Assembly (NCBI GenBank): GCA_021234155.1
Contig: JAJEKV010000006.1
Location: 12,185,318-12,249,317 of the forward strand
DNA length: 64,000 bases
DNA from: Isoetes taiwanensis
Taxonomy: Eukaryota; Streptophyta; Lycopodiopsida; Isoetales; Isoetaceae
Direction: 5' to 3'
The translations under genes were made by a program, and so were the position numbers. Below the pieces are notes generated by a model that saw only the letters and a list, made by a program, of their open reading frames with translations, was not told the DNA's origin and searched no databases. Shown here piece after piece: positions 1-9,477 of this stretch. Within the stretch, counting starts at the first letter, position 1. Every line of letters begins with the position of its first letter.

Positions 1-567
1 GGCATAGGCACACAAAGATCTTTTCAAAACGTAAAAATCCTATGACGACATAGGAGGAGCCGAATTCCAAAGGATGGGTGAGATGGGCGATTTGCATAGC
101 ATTCCTAGACAGTGCCATCATAGCGGTGACAATTCTTGGGTTATTAACTTGTACGCAAGTTGAAGATGAATGTTAGAAGACATGATGGAGGGAGTAGGTT
201 TGTTAATGTTTGCGAGATGCCTTATATTGGTTATTACAACCTGGATGCAAAAAGAAGCCTTCTCCAATACAATGTTGCCCGGAAGGGACTCGCAATGTCC
301 AGTTATTTTACAAAAACTTAAAAATCATGATCATCATGAAAGGGTTGTCAGTGCATACTAGAAGCCTCAACGTTTAATCAATACTTTGTTTTAAATATTC
401 TCCCAACCATGGAATTGGATTGTTGATGCATTTTCTAGTTTAGTACAACTATTATCTGTGAATTGAAGAATTGTATTGCAATTGATATTGACAAGGACTG
501 TGGCATTTATTAAAGAATTAGTTCTCTGCAAGGTATGCCTGATGGGAACTAGAAACTTGGTGCTAAG
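1..567. other. Unassigned flank upstream of the split host exon
   Basis: No family recognised. One plus-strand frame is open from an ATG at 166 to a stop at 319-321 (51 codons; includes CEMPYIGYYNLDAKRSL). It reads like protein rather than low-complexity sequence and could be an exon or relic of the gene whose last exon appears at 568. I see no convincing splice donor at its end, so the link is only a guess. Confidence 0.25.
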
Positions 568-666
568 GTGCTAATGGTAGTGCTAAGCCAACAAGCTCTA
601 AGGCCCAATCACCATCAATGGGGAATACAGACGATCTTGCATGTTTTATTGACTTCATTCCTCTTG

Positions 667-671
667 AAGAC
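667..671. repeat. Left target-site duplication (AAGAC)
   Basis: Five bases immediately before the TG of the left LTR, repeated exactly at 6963-6967 after the CA of the right LTR. Five bp is the usual Ty3/Gypsy size. Confidence 0.9.
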
Positions 672-1321
672 TGTTACGGCTTAAATGCCGGCTTGGGGGA
701 GTGGCTCAGGCATGACACAACATGGGTTAATATTGCTAAGGCTAGTAAATAATGGTCAAGGGTTATATCTTATTACAATATCTTAGATAGGTACATCAAT
801 ATTTTAAGTTAAAGGGTCAATGGTTCATTTTAAAATAAAAAGGGGACGTGGCTGATAACGGGTCGCAGACCCGTTAGAGCAGAAAACTCACGGATTCATC
901 CCAGACTCCGGATTCAAGAAAAAAAGGGCCGATTTGGCCTGGGAAAAGGCCGAATCTCAGATATTCTGGGTCGATTTGCTATTAATGATGAATGATTACC
1001 TTTTTGGATGATATTTACGATCTGAAAAGGCTCTTCCAGAAATAGGTGAGTTCGCCTTATAAATGTATCTGTTTCCTCTGCTTTGGGATAGAGATATCCG
1101 GCTGAGACCTAGCAAACCTCCTCTGCTTTGGCTATAAGTATCACTAGTAAATCAGTTTCCTTCTTTGCTGACCGATGGTGTTGTGGAAAGCATGATAGCG
1201 AATTCATGCTGATAAGCCTAAGCCCGGTTGGGTGGTTATAAATTCCCTAAAGATTGGGGAGTTTCTTATTTGATTGCTTGATTGTAGTTTATTCCGCTTA
1301 AGTTTTTCCTTCGTTGTATCA
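672..1321 (+). repeat. 5' LTR of the Gypsy element
   Basis: A 650-bp LTR, TG...CA. It matches 6321-6962 almost base for base except for a cluster of substitutions and indels around 865-980 (right copy about 6512-6615). It should carry the promoter and polyadenylation signals; I did not fix a TATA box. Confidence 0.93.
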
Positions 1322-1324
1322 AGT

Positions 1325-1338
1325 TGGTATCAGAGCCA
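1325..1338 (+). other. Primer-binding site (initiator tRNA-Met type)
   Basis: TGGTATCAGAGCCA just inside the left LTR is the standard plant retrotransposon site complementary to the 3' end of initiator methionine tRNA. Minus-strand DNA synthesis would start here. Confidence 0.9.
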
Positions 1339-1360
1339 GTCCGCTCCTGAACCTGTGACG

Positions 1361-1729
1361 ATGGCACATCGTTACAATATCTCTGAAGAGCAATACCAGC
1401 AGGCCTTAAGAACTGCCGACTTTATCGCTAGTCAGATAGCATTGCCACAGCCTACATCCCCAGAAGATTATCAGTATAAATTAGAGCAGATTGCTCTACT
1501 TTATGGCTTTCTTCCCAATAATGCCCAGCCACCTCCATTACCTAGAGATCCTCCACCTGTTCACCCGCCACCACCCGAAAATCCACCGCCAGAGACCGCC
1601 AACCCAGATCCTCTAATGACTGCTGAAACTGATACGCCAACTAAAAGGAATAAGGCTCCTAAATGGTTGGAAAAAGTTGACCTACCATACTTTCTTCAAG
1701 TGAGGCGTCTGTTAAGCCAATGCAAGTAA
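1361..1729 (+). pseudogene. gag amino-terminal part of the Gypsy element
   Basis: The ATG at 1361 is the first downstream of the primer site and opens 122 codons, with a proline-rich stretch at about residues 60-100. The frame closes at 1727-1729. Similarity to capsid sequence (for example around 1800-2000, with a WWQG-like segment) appears to continue in other frames with many interruptions. The zinc knuckle and protease expected before 3100 cannot be read as a continuous protein. Normal gag would be several hundred residues, so this is a truncated remnant. Confidence 0.7.
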
Positions 1730-3104
1730 TAAGTTTCACGGGGATATGGGAAAAGCTCTTTGAGAGAGTTAACGAGCGGTGAGCGAGGAGAAACCGCAAG
1801 CCATGGACACCTATTTAGATGAACAAGCTCAAGTTTGGTGGCAAGGTCCTGATTGATGCAACTGAAGTTAACTCATGGGCGCTTTAAATAGTGCATTTGA
1901 AGCCCATTATCCGCTGCACACAAACTATTCTGAGGATATTGCAAAAAGAATGGGACCTTGTTAAACGGGATGATGGTGAAACATTGTCCTAATATTACAT
2001 GAAATTTAGTCATCTAGGTTCGCAAGTTAGGAACTTGGGTGAACCACGAACTCTTAAGGAAGTTAAGTGAATGGGTTGAGGAGGATATATTTGCGAGTTA
2101 GATCTTATTGAACCCAAAGGCATGGAAGATGCAATTAAGAAAGCGAGGCTTTGAAGCGAAAGTTGAACCCCAAGGCTCGTAAGTTGGTTATATGGGAAGG
2201 AGCCTTCGTGAGCGAAAAAGACCAAAGCGAGAAAAATTTGAAAATAGAAGAGATAAGAAAAATAAAAGGGTCGTGAAGAGCGTAAGACCAGGTTTAACGG
2301 AGAAATGGAAAAACGCTCTAATAACAGACGAGAAGCCCAAACAGAACAGTAAAAGGGCCAAAGACCGGATGTTATAATTGTGGGGTCCACATTATCAATC
2401 CAAGCGCAGAAGAATACGACCGGCGATAAAAATGCGAAGAAAGTACGGTTTAAAGAGTCCCCCCCTAAGGATAGGCAAGTTGCTCAATCTCACCATGTAG
2501 AAGATAGACCCGAAACTTCCAGGGAAGGAGAGGAAAGAAATAAAGGAAAGCTTGCAGCCATTGAACAGGAAAAGGGAGACCGCAAATTGCATACCTAAAG
2601 AATTTGTCGAAGACGGCGATCACAGGGTCTTGAAGGAATGGTCGCTTTAAAATGAAAGGTTCGATAAAAAGGTCAAGATGTGACTGTTTTACTTGATGAT
2701 GGTTCAACACATGATTTTATCTCGCTGAGGACTTGATGTACAAATTAGGATTACCTATACGTGATTTGCAAACAAAAATCACAAGATGGTGCGGGGTTTT
2801 GAAAGGTCCTAGGAACCCGATTGTGATAAGTATGTGGTAGCTCCAATCCAAATAGGGCAGTATTCGGAAGAAAGAGTTTTGATTATGGCTCCTCTAGGAA
2901 CTATGGATGTGATATTAGGAATTGGATGGCGAAACGATTAGATGATGCCCGACCTAATTACGAGGGGAAAAGACAAGAACTATAATGGTTGAAGGGCAAC
3001 CTTTGAAGTTGTGTACAATTCCACATCTCAAGTCAAACCCCTATTGACATACTCTGAAACTAAGAAGTTAATACGGTAGTGAAGCTGAATCATACTTTAT
3101 TTAC
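1730..3104 (+). pseudogene. Decayed gag C-terminus and protease region
   Basis: Position between gag and RT and short matches in alternating frames suggest capsid C-terminus, a lysine-rich linker (about 2190-2600) and the protease. At about 2680-2710 a frame with VLLDDGSTHDFI resembles the aspartic protease active-site region, although the usual triplet is D-S/T-G and here the order is altered. Multiple frameshifts. Confidence 0.5.
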
Positions 3105-3974
3105 TTGAGAAACTCTGACCCTCCATCACAGGTGCCTCTCGAGTTGTACAGTTTTCTGAGACAATTCGACGATCTTTTCAAAGATGAGGAAACTTTAGAT
3201 CTGCCTCCTCATCATCCTGAAGATCATGCTATACAGTTGCAAGAAAACACTAAACCTCCAAACAGGGCGCCTTATAGAGTCAGCCATTTTGAGAAATTAG
3301 AGTTTGAGAAACAGATAGCAGAAATGTTAGAACGACAGCTAATACGGCCCAGCTGTTCCCCTTTTGGTGCACCTGTTATTCTTATCAAAAAGAAAGATAA
3401 GGGATACAGAATGTGTGTGGATTATAGAGCTCTTAATAAGCTGACTGTTAAAGATAAATTTCCAGTACCTAGAGCTGATGATTTATTTGATGAATTACGA
3501 GGTGCCTGTATATTTAGCAAAATTGATTTGAAATCAGGATATCACCAGATCTGAATAAAGGAAGAAGATATTGCTAAAACGACATTCAGAACAACTTTTG
3601 GTCACTATGAGTTTCGTGTAATGCCTTTTGGTCTGACCAATGCCCCGGCAACTTTCTGCCGTCTCATGGGAAGAGTTTTAGCTCCCGTACTAGGAAGAAG
3701 TGTTGTAGTCTTCTTTGATGACATACTTATATATAGTAGAACTATTGAGGACCATAAGCAGCACCTTCAACAGGTTTTTGATCTTTTGAGGCAAAATAAG
3801 CTGTTTGTTAATGAGTCCAAAAGCAGGTTCTTTATGCAAGAAGTTGGATATTTAGGTCATATCATATCCAAAGAAGGCATAAGATTAGGGTTATTATTGA
3901 TTGGCCTCATCCTGAAAATCTTAAAGATTTATGCTCTTTTGTACAGCTATGCAGTTACTATCGCAGATTTGTGA
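3105..3974 (+). pseudogene. Reverse transcriptase domain of the Gypsy element
   Basis: Clear Ty3/Gypsy [16 protein letters not shown] (3405-3445), [13 protein letters not shown] (motif A, ending 3551), MPFGLTNAPATF (3621-3656) and the catalytic box VVVFFDDILIYS (3702-3738). A single in-frame TGA at 3552-3554 interrupts an otherwise open stretch; the family normally has Arg here (CGA to TGA would be one transition). After about 3890 the frame drifts and the tether to RNase H is broken. Confidence 0.9.
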
Positions 3975-4472
3975 AGGATTTTGCAAAAATAACCCTTCCT
4001 CTTAGCAGGTTTTTAAAGAAAGACACCCCCTTTGTTTGGAATCCGGAAGCTGAGGAAGCTTTCCGAATTCTGAAAGAGAACATGGCAACCGAACCGGTAT
4101 TAGTGCTACCCTGATTGGAATAAGCCTTTTTACGGTTTGTTGGGATGCAAGTGGAAATGCTATTGGTGCGATCTTGATGCAAGATGGACATCCATTAGCT
4201 TATATCAGCCGAATGCTCAAACCCTTGGAGCAAAAGTATAGCACTTATGAAAAAGAATTGATTGCCTTAGTTCATGCACTTAAGAAGTGGAGGCATTATC
4301 TTATGGGGTCAAGTTTGTAGCTCGTTTCGATCGACAAAAGTTTGAAACATATACAAGCGTAGGATATTATCAATGCCGGCAATTAAAGCTCATTGACACT
4401 ATAAAGGATTTTGAAGGGATGCGGCTTGAATATAAGCACGGGAAGGAGAACCGGGTTCTGCGGATGCATTAA
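3975..4472 (+). pseudogene. RNase H region of the Gypsy element
   Basis: The connection domain can be followed in shifted frames from about 3960 (YYRRFVKDFA-like). The RNase H core is readable at 4138-4312: [15 protein letters not shown], then [20 protein letters not shown] and [18 protein letters not shown], containing the first Asp and the Glu of the D-E-D-D site. The rest is frameshifted and ends at 4470. Confidence 0.8.
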
Positions 4473-4545
4473 GCCGGATAAGTATTCAAGCTATATATCT
4501 GGCTTGAGAATTTGTTGATTTGGAACCTATGAAAAAAAAGAATAT

Positions 4546-5655
4546 GTGAGCGATCCCTCCTTTGCTACTCCGTATGCACAGGTACAAAAGGATGGAAGAG
4601 ATCCTTTGACAGAGTATAGAATCCATAATGGATTATTATTTTATCGGAATCGTACTTGTGTTACGCAAGCATACAGGTTGAAGGTTATACAGGAATGTCA
4701 TGAACCTCCATATTCTGGTCATAGAGAAATTCAAGCTACTTTGGCAACTGTTAAAAGACGTTTCTTTTGGCCAAAGCTTGAAAGAGATGTAAGAAAATAT
4801 GTCGAAGCATGTCTTATTTGTCAACAAACAAAAGCTTCTACTGGTAAGCCTGCAGGGTTAGTACAGCCTTTGCCTATTCCAGAAAAGCCATGGAAGCATA
4901 TCACCATGGATTTTATTCAAGGGTTACCAAAGACTATCCAAAAAAATGATCAAATTTGGGCAGTAGTAGACAGGTTGTCTAAACAGGCTCATTTTATTCC
5001 TTGTAAATCTAGCATGACTGCTCCGCAAGCAAACAAGATTTTCTTAAAGGAAATATTTAAGGTCCATGGGATCCCCTATTCTGTAGTAAATTTTGGGGTG
5101 GACTTATGAAAAACTTAGGCACGACTCTAAAGTTTTCCACTGCATATCACTCTCAAGCGGATGGCGGTCGGGAGGTTGTAAATCGAGTTATTGAAGATAT
5201 CTTTGAGATCTTATGTTCTTTGAAAGGAAAAGCCGATTAGGAAGAATATCTTTATCTATTGGAGTTTGCCTATAATAAGATTCGGTGCACTCGATTACCC
5301 AAAGAACTCCTTTTGAAGTAGTATCTGGATATTCTTTGGAATCCCCAATTGCAAAGCTTGGAGGAGAAGTACACCTTCCCGACGAAGCCACTACGAACTT
5401 TTGCGGATATCTTGCGAGGTAAAAGCTCGAATCCAAAAAAAGTCGAGGAATTGATGGCTTCCAAACTTGCAAAAGAAACTAAAAGGGTTGTTTACAAAAA
5501 AGATCAATGGGTTTGGATTCATCTTCCAAATAAGCGTCTACGGAAGATGGGTAACCGGTACGTAAAACTGGCACCTAGGTATTATGGTCCATTCCAAATT
5601 GACGACAAAGTTGGTGAGAATGCTTATCGTTTACATTTATATGGGAAATAGACTA
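4546..5655 (+). pseudogene. Integrase of the Gypsy element
   Basis: The HHCC zinc-binding module is visible (HEPPYSGHREIQATL with His pair, then CLICQQTK with Cys pair, about 4700-4835). The catalytic core follows, MDFIQGLPK (first Asp, 4907-4930) and DRLSKQAHFIPC. The frame breaks at 5107-5109 where the second catalytic Asp segment should be. It resumes with FSTAYHSQADGG (5133-5170) carrying the downstream region, another in-frame TAG follows at 5238-5240, then a C-terminal stretch with LAPRYYGPFQI (5569-5601). Confidence 0.85.
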
Positions 5656-5657
5656 AC

Positions 5658-5954
5658 TTGCACCCAGTTTTTAATGTGAGAATACTGAAACCCTATAAGG
5701 GAAGTGAAATTTCTCCTGAGATTTTGCAGAGAATGGAGCAATCAGAACCTCCCAACATTAAAGACGATGAAGAGGTGCTGGAACCGGAGAAAATATTGAC
5801 ACACCAAGATAAGGAGACTAGAAGTTCCTCTTATCGAAGGTATCTTGTGAAATTTAAATTTTATCCATCCACCGATGCGGTATGGTATTCTAGGACTCAA
5901 TTAAAAGAATACGATTCCTTGGTGGAAGAATATGAAAGAACTTTGCAAAATTGA
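5658..5954 (+). pseudogene. Chromodomain-bearing C-terminus of the Gypsy integrase
   Basis: The frame opens after a TAG at 5649-5651 and contains HPVFNVRILKPYKG (the usual HPVFHVS-like signature), then EPEKILTHQDK and RRYLVKFKFYPSTDAVWYSR. The second half matches a chromodomain (YLVKWKG...P..ATWE pattern), although its aromatic cage is not fully conserved. In chromoviruses this module directs integration to particular chromatin. Confidence 0.8.
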
Positions 5955-6084
5955 TTGACAAAGTTCAAAGATTTTCAAACCTTATAATCGGAATTCTTTA
6001 TTATTATATTTGCAATTATTTTATTGATAAAATATCTAGATAAGCATAGAATTCTTTACTAACGATTGTAAAGATATTAAGACC

Positions 6085-6307
6085 TCTAACTGAATTGAGG
6101 TCATCCCCAACGGAAAAGGGAACGAAAATCCTCTAAAGGAATTGAGGTAAGGAAACGAAAATCCTTTAAAGGAATTGAGGTCATTTCTAACTGAATTGAA
6201 ATGAGAAATCCGTAACCTCTAAAGGAACTGAGGTTATAGAATTAATATCCTTAAAGGAATTAGGATAGACCATCTTTCCTCGAGGTTAACGCGGACGTTT
6301 AACCTCG
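6085..6307 (+). repeat. Array of short CCTC...GAGG hairpins before the polypurine tract
   Basis: At least five variants of the palindromic unit CCTCTAAAGGAATTGAGG recur at irregular spacing between the last codon and the right LTR. The array ends in a perfect 9-bp stem CGAGGTTAA / TTAACCTCG (6281-6289 with 6299-6307, 9-nt loop) that overlaps the start of the purine tract. Noncoding. Possible roles are RNA packaging or 3'-end structure, but this is inference. Confidence 0.7.
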
Positions 6308-6320
6308 GAAAGGGAAGGAT
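6306..6320 (+). other. Polypurine tract
   Basis: The purine run CGGAAAGGGAAGGAT ends directly at the right LTR. It is the plus-strand primer position expected for an LTR retrotransposon. Confidence 0.85.
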
Positions 6321-6962
6321 TGTTACGGCTTAAATGCCGGCTTGGGGGAGTGGCTCAGGCATGACACAACATGGGTTAATATTGCTAAGGCTAGTAAATA
6401 ATGGTCAAGGGTTATATCTTATTACAATATCTTAGATAGGTACATCAATATTTTAAGTTAAAGGGTCAATGGTTCATTTTAAAATAAAAAGGGGACGTGG
6501 CTGATAACGGGTCGCGGACCCGTTACTGTAGAAAAACGGGATTCATCCCGGACTCGGGATTCAAGAAAAAGGGCCGATTGGCACAGGAAAGGCGAATCTC
6601 GGATATTACGGTCGATTTGCTATTAATGATGAATGATTACCTTTTTGGATGATATTTACGATCTGAAAAGGCTCTTCCAGAAATAGGTGAGTTCGCCTTA
6701 TAAATGTATCTGTTTCCTCTGCTTTGGGATAGAGATATCCGGTTGAGACCTAGCAAACCTCCTCTGCTTTGGCTATAAGTATCACTAGTAAATCAGTTTC
6801 CTTCTTTGCTGACCGATGGTGTTGTGGAAAGCATGATAGCGAATTCATCTTGGATAAGCCTAAGCCCGTTGGGTGGTTATAATTTCCCTAAAGATTGGGG
6901 AGTTTCTTATTTGATTGCTTGATTGTAGTTTATTCCGCTTAAGTTTTTCCTTCGTTGTATCA
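6321..6962 (+). repeat. 3' LTR of the Gypsy element
   Basis: 642 bp, TG...CA, pairing with 672-1321. Differences are bunched at about 6512-6615, with only isolated changes elsewhere (for example near 6743 and 6847-6880). Confidence 0.93.
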
Positions 6963-7042
6963 AAGACATGAAGAAATTGGAGGAAAATGTTAAACACACT
7001 AACTCAAACTCTAAAAAGGATAATGAAGAAACTTTCTTCTAA

Positions 7043-7675
7043 AGATGTTCCTCTCATATATTTTTGATATATGGCATTTCTAAAAGTGTTAGTTTTTTCT
7101 AATGAAAAATATTTTTCTTCTCTTTTTTTGTATGTTTTGCCAATTGTGTAATTTTTTTTTGGATGCACGTTGAATTTTATACTTGTCTCCGGAATAGTGC
7201 TTGTTTTAAATTGCAATCTATTGTTTTGATAAATTTTTATAACCAAAATGTCAAAACAGGCTAAATTTCTATTTAAAAATAAAAGGAATCTGAAATGCAC
7301 TGCAGGTCATTAGTGCGTTTGCTAGGTCACCTTGTTGTAAGCCTATAGAAAGAGACTCTTAACTTTGATATCACGAAGCTGGCCTAGTATTATTTCTTTA
7401 AAATATAGTTTGCATCGAGATATTGTATTCTCACAAGCCCTTTTTGGCTCCTTTTTAATAATGATTTTATACAAAATTTTCGATACTGGTTTGAATTGGA
7501 TTGAGATTGAATTTGTTTTGCTTTTAGGAACTTTTTTGAGAAACCTCCCCTAAGTTATATTCCCATGTTCTTGGAATTTTGTGATTAAGACATGTTGATA
7601 TGCTTTGCTACAGTATTTTCTTACATTACCATTCTTTTAATATATTGATGACACAATTCTTCAAAAAAAAAAAAA
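7043..7675 (+). other. AT-rich spacer ending in a LINE-like poly-A tail
   Basis: No gene recognised. The run ending TTCTTC followed by 13 A (about 7662-7675) resembles the TTCTTC-A(n) 3' end of the LINE at 49.5 kb, so part of this stretch may be an old LINE 3' UTR. Bases 7299-7338 (core AGGTCATTAGTGC) recur at 24,933-24,971 with few changes. Confidence 0.4.
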
Positions 7676-8230
7676 CTACAAGAGGAAGGGGGAATTAGAG
7701 TCAGTTTTAGAGTCAGACCTTAGTTATAAACTTAAACTAAAAAAAAAAAAAAAACAAGCCCCTTAAACTGACATTACAACAGACACTACAGCTGACTCTA
7801 AGCTCTGTCGTTTAAATGACATGATTAACGTCAGGAGTTAGCATCAGAATTAGAGTCAAAATTAGATGCAGAATTAGCGTCAGAGTTAGCGTCAGAGTTG
7901 GCATCAGCATTGCGTCAAAATTAGAGTCAAAACTGAGTCTGTTTTGTGTCAGACTTAGAGTCAAATCTAGCATCAAAATATAGAGCAGCCCTACCGTCAA
8001 AATTAGAGTCAGAATTAGCATCAAAATTAAAGTCGAAATTGAGTCGACTAAGAGTCCGACTTAGAGTCAGATCTAGCATCAGAGTGTAGAGCAGCCCTAT
8101 CGTCAAAATTAGAGTCAGAATTAGCTTTAAAATTGCGTCAAAATTAAAGACAAAATTCAGTAGATTATGTGTCAAACCTAAAGTCAGATCTAGCATCAAA
8201 ATTTAGAGCAGCCCTATCATCAAAATGTTA
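7676..8230. repeat. 6/12-bp satellite with higher-order periodicity (locus 1)
   Basis: The core at 7838-8220 alternates hexamers of the form RVRTCA and RAATTA (for example GAGTCAGAATTA). A larger unit beginning CTAGCATCA and containing AGAGCAGCCCTA recurs at 7967, 8073 and 8190, a period of 106-117 bp. Long leucine/threonine-rich open frames on the minus strand are by-products of the repeat. The flank 7690-7800 also has isolated AGAGTCAG and inverted CTGACTCT copies and a 16-A run. Confidence 0.8.
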
Positions 8231-8262
8231 AAGTGTACATTAGATAGCCCAAAAGGGGCCAG

Positions 8263-8298
8263 GGATTTGAACCTGACCTGATATTGCCATTTAGCCTA
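8263..8298 (-). other. tRNA-like A and B box pair, possible degenerate SINE head
   Basis: On the minus strand TAGGCTAAATGG (A-box-like, 8287-8298) precedes GGTTCAAATCC (B-box match, 8263-8273). The boxes are only 13 nt apart, much closer than the 30 or more nt in a tRNA, and no cloverleaf forms. A deleted tRNA or SINE relic is the best reading. Confidence 0.25.
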
Positions 8299-9402
8299 GC
8301 AAAAGAATTACAAATCTATATAAACGAATTAAATTTTAACTTTTCAAATATTAGAGATCAATGGAGGTATTTCCGTTGTTCTTAAAGAAATTTGTAGAAT
8401 TCGAGCACCTGGTAGACTGCCTCCACGATAATAACCCAATGATGTAACCATCTCTTATTTCTACAATCTTTTAGGGCTACCTCCTCAAGCAGTGTTTCCA
8501 GTGATGCCATGTTATTATGCTTGAAGTACATAATAATGCTTCTTGAAAAATGCAATCAAGTTTGTATTACCCAATTTACTCCATCACTGCAATGCCAAAG
8601 ACAAGAGCCTTTTCCATTTACAACAGCAAACTCCACTTGAAGATGTCCAGCTTTAGCTTAAAAACAAAAAATGTGAATACACATCTACACTAAACTTGTA
8701 ACTTGGAAGAAGTATCCTAGAATCATAACCTACTCATTAGAAGTAGCACATTCGTCAAAATCTATGGGTTACTAAATCAAGCGAGTAAGAAAATTTAATG
8801 CCACGATTCTGAAGGTAACGACTTTCTTAGTTTTTATCCTAGAAGCTATTATGTCATCTACATTGACAACCATCTTAAGCAATGTGGTTTCCCATGTTTA
8901 ATGCTTAACAGAATCACGTACTGCGCTCCATAGCCCAAATTCTTCAGCCAAGTTTGTGTTGGCAATAATGATTTTTCTTTATGGATTTAAACAACAGCTT
9001 CTTATGGGCCTAGAGGCTTAAAACTAGTCAAGGAAGATTAAATCTTTATCATCAATCCAGAATTCAAGCCTAGAAATTAAGTCCATACCTTCCTATATCC
9101 TTATTTCATCAAATAAGAGTACTGCTTTTCCGAAAAGGTTAAAACTGCACCTTTGCGGACATGAAGGGCACTTTATGCATAACTTCTCATTCCTTTTACT
9201 CTGCTTAACTAAAAGGTTACAACATGTCCAGTTATTGCTATTGTCTTCGTTACAGTCTAATGGGCCATAGAACACCGCTGAGTTTTGTTTCTGTCTATGT
9301 ACCCTGCAAAAGTGGTATTGCCTTCTAGGCTGGATCTCTTCTATTTATTAACATTCTAATGATTCGTAATAAAATGTTATAACTCGATAATGAAAGCCTT
9401 AC
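8299..9402. other. Spacer without a recognisable gene
   Basis: AT-rich, with short chance frames on both strands. A cysteine-rich minus-strand frame at 9093-9275 lies where the next exon of the LCB1-like fragment would fall, but it does not match that family. Confidence 0.4.
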
Positions 9403-9475
9403 CAATAATTCCATAAAATCCACCAGGGCCACAGGCTCCAATCCCATACTTCTCCATTGCAGTGGTGCAAGCCTC
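9403..9475 (-). pseudogene. Single exon resembling serine palmitoyltransferase subunit LCB1
   Basis: A 73-bp exon with AG at 9476-9477 upstream and a GTAAGG donor below 9403. It encodes 24 residues including EKYGIGACGPGGFYGII. The family block in plant LCB1 (KYGxGSCGPRGFYGTID) is very similar, with Gly in place of Arg after GP. LCB1 is the non-lysine-bearing partner of the PLP-dependent heterodimer that condenses serine with palmitoyl-CoA in the endoplasmic reticulum. The next downstream sequence (from about 9311) does not continue the family and no other LCB1 exon is seen between 8.3 and 14 kb, so this is probably an exon-sized relic. Another alpha-oxoamine synthase is possible. Confidence 0.45.
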
Positions 9476-9477
9476 CT

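Larger units (their letters stand above)
672..6962 (+). mobile_element. Ty3/Gypsy chromovirus-type LTR retrotransposon, non-autonomous by decay
   Basis: A complete element by structure. It has direct LTRs of 650 and 642 bp beginning TGTTACGGC and ending GTATCA, flanked by the same 5-bp target duplication AAGAC (667-671 and 6963-6967). A primer-binding site complementary to initiator tRNA-Met lies 3 nt inside the left LTR and a purine tract abuts the right LTR. Internal order is gag, protease region (decayed), reverse transcriptase, RNase H, integrase, chromodomain. That is the Ty3/Gypsy order, and the C-terminal chromodomain places it among chromoviruses. Frameshifts and stops interrupt gag, the protease region, the RT-RNase H junction and integrase, so this copy should not encode its own polyprotein. 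Near-identity over much of the LTRs suggests a fairly recent insertion. Confidence 0.95.
568..7042 (+). pseudogene. Possible host terminal exon interrupted by a Ty3/Gypsy insertion
   Basis: A candidate 3' splice site (AG at 566-567) precedes a frame running through 671. Removing the retroelement (672-6962) and one copy of the 5-bp target duplication resumes the same frame at 6968, and it reaches TAA at 7040-7042. The combined exon has about 58 sense codons. It reads GNTDDLACFIDFIPLED before the insertion and MKKLEENVKHTNSNSKKDNE after it, an acidic/helical then charged polar tail typical of a C-terminus. The family is not recognised. Continuity of frame across an independently defined insertion point is the main support; a 58-codon open stretch could still occur by chance. 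Confidence 0.4.

Noticed and set aside
7812-8199. Leucine/threonine-rich minus-strand proteins
   Set aside because: They are translations of the 6/12-bp satellite.
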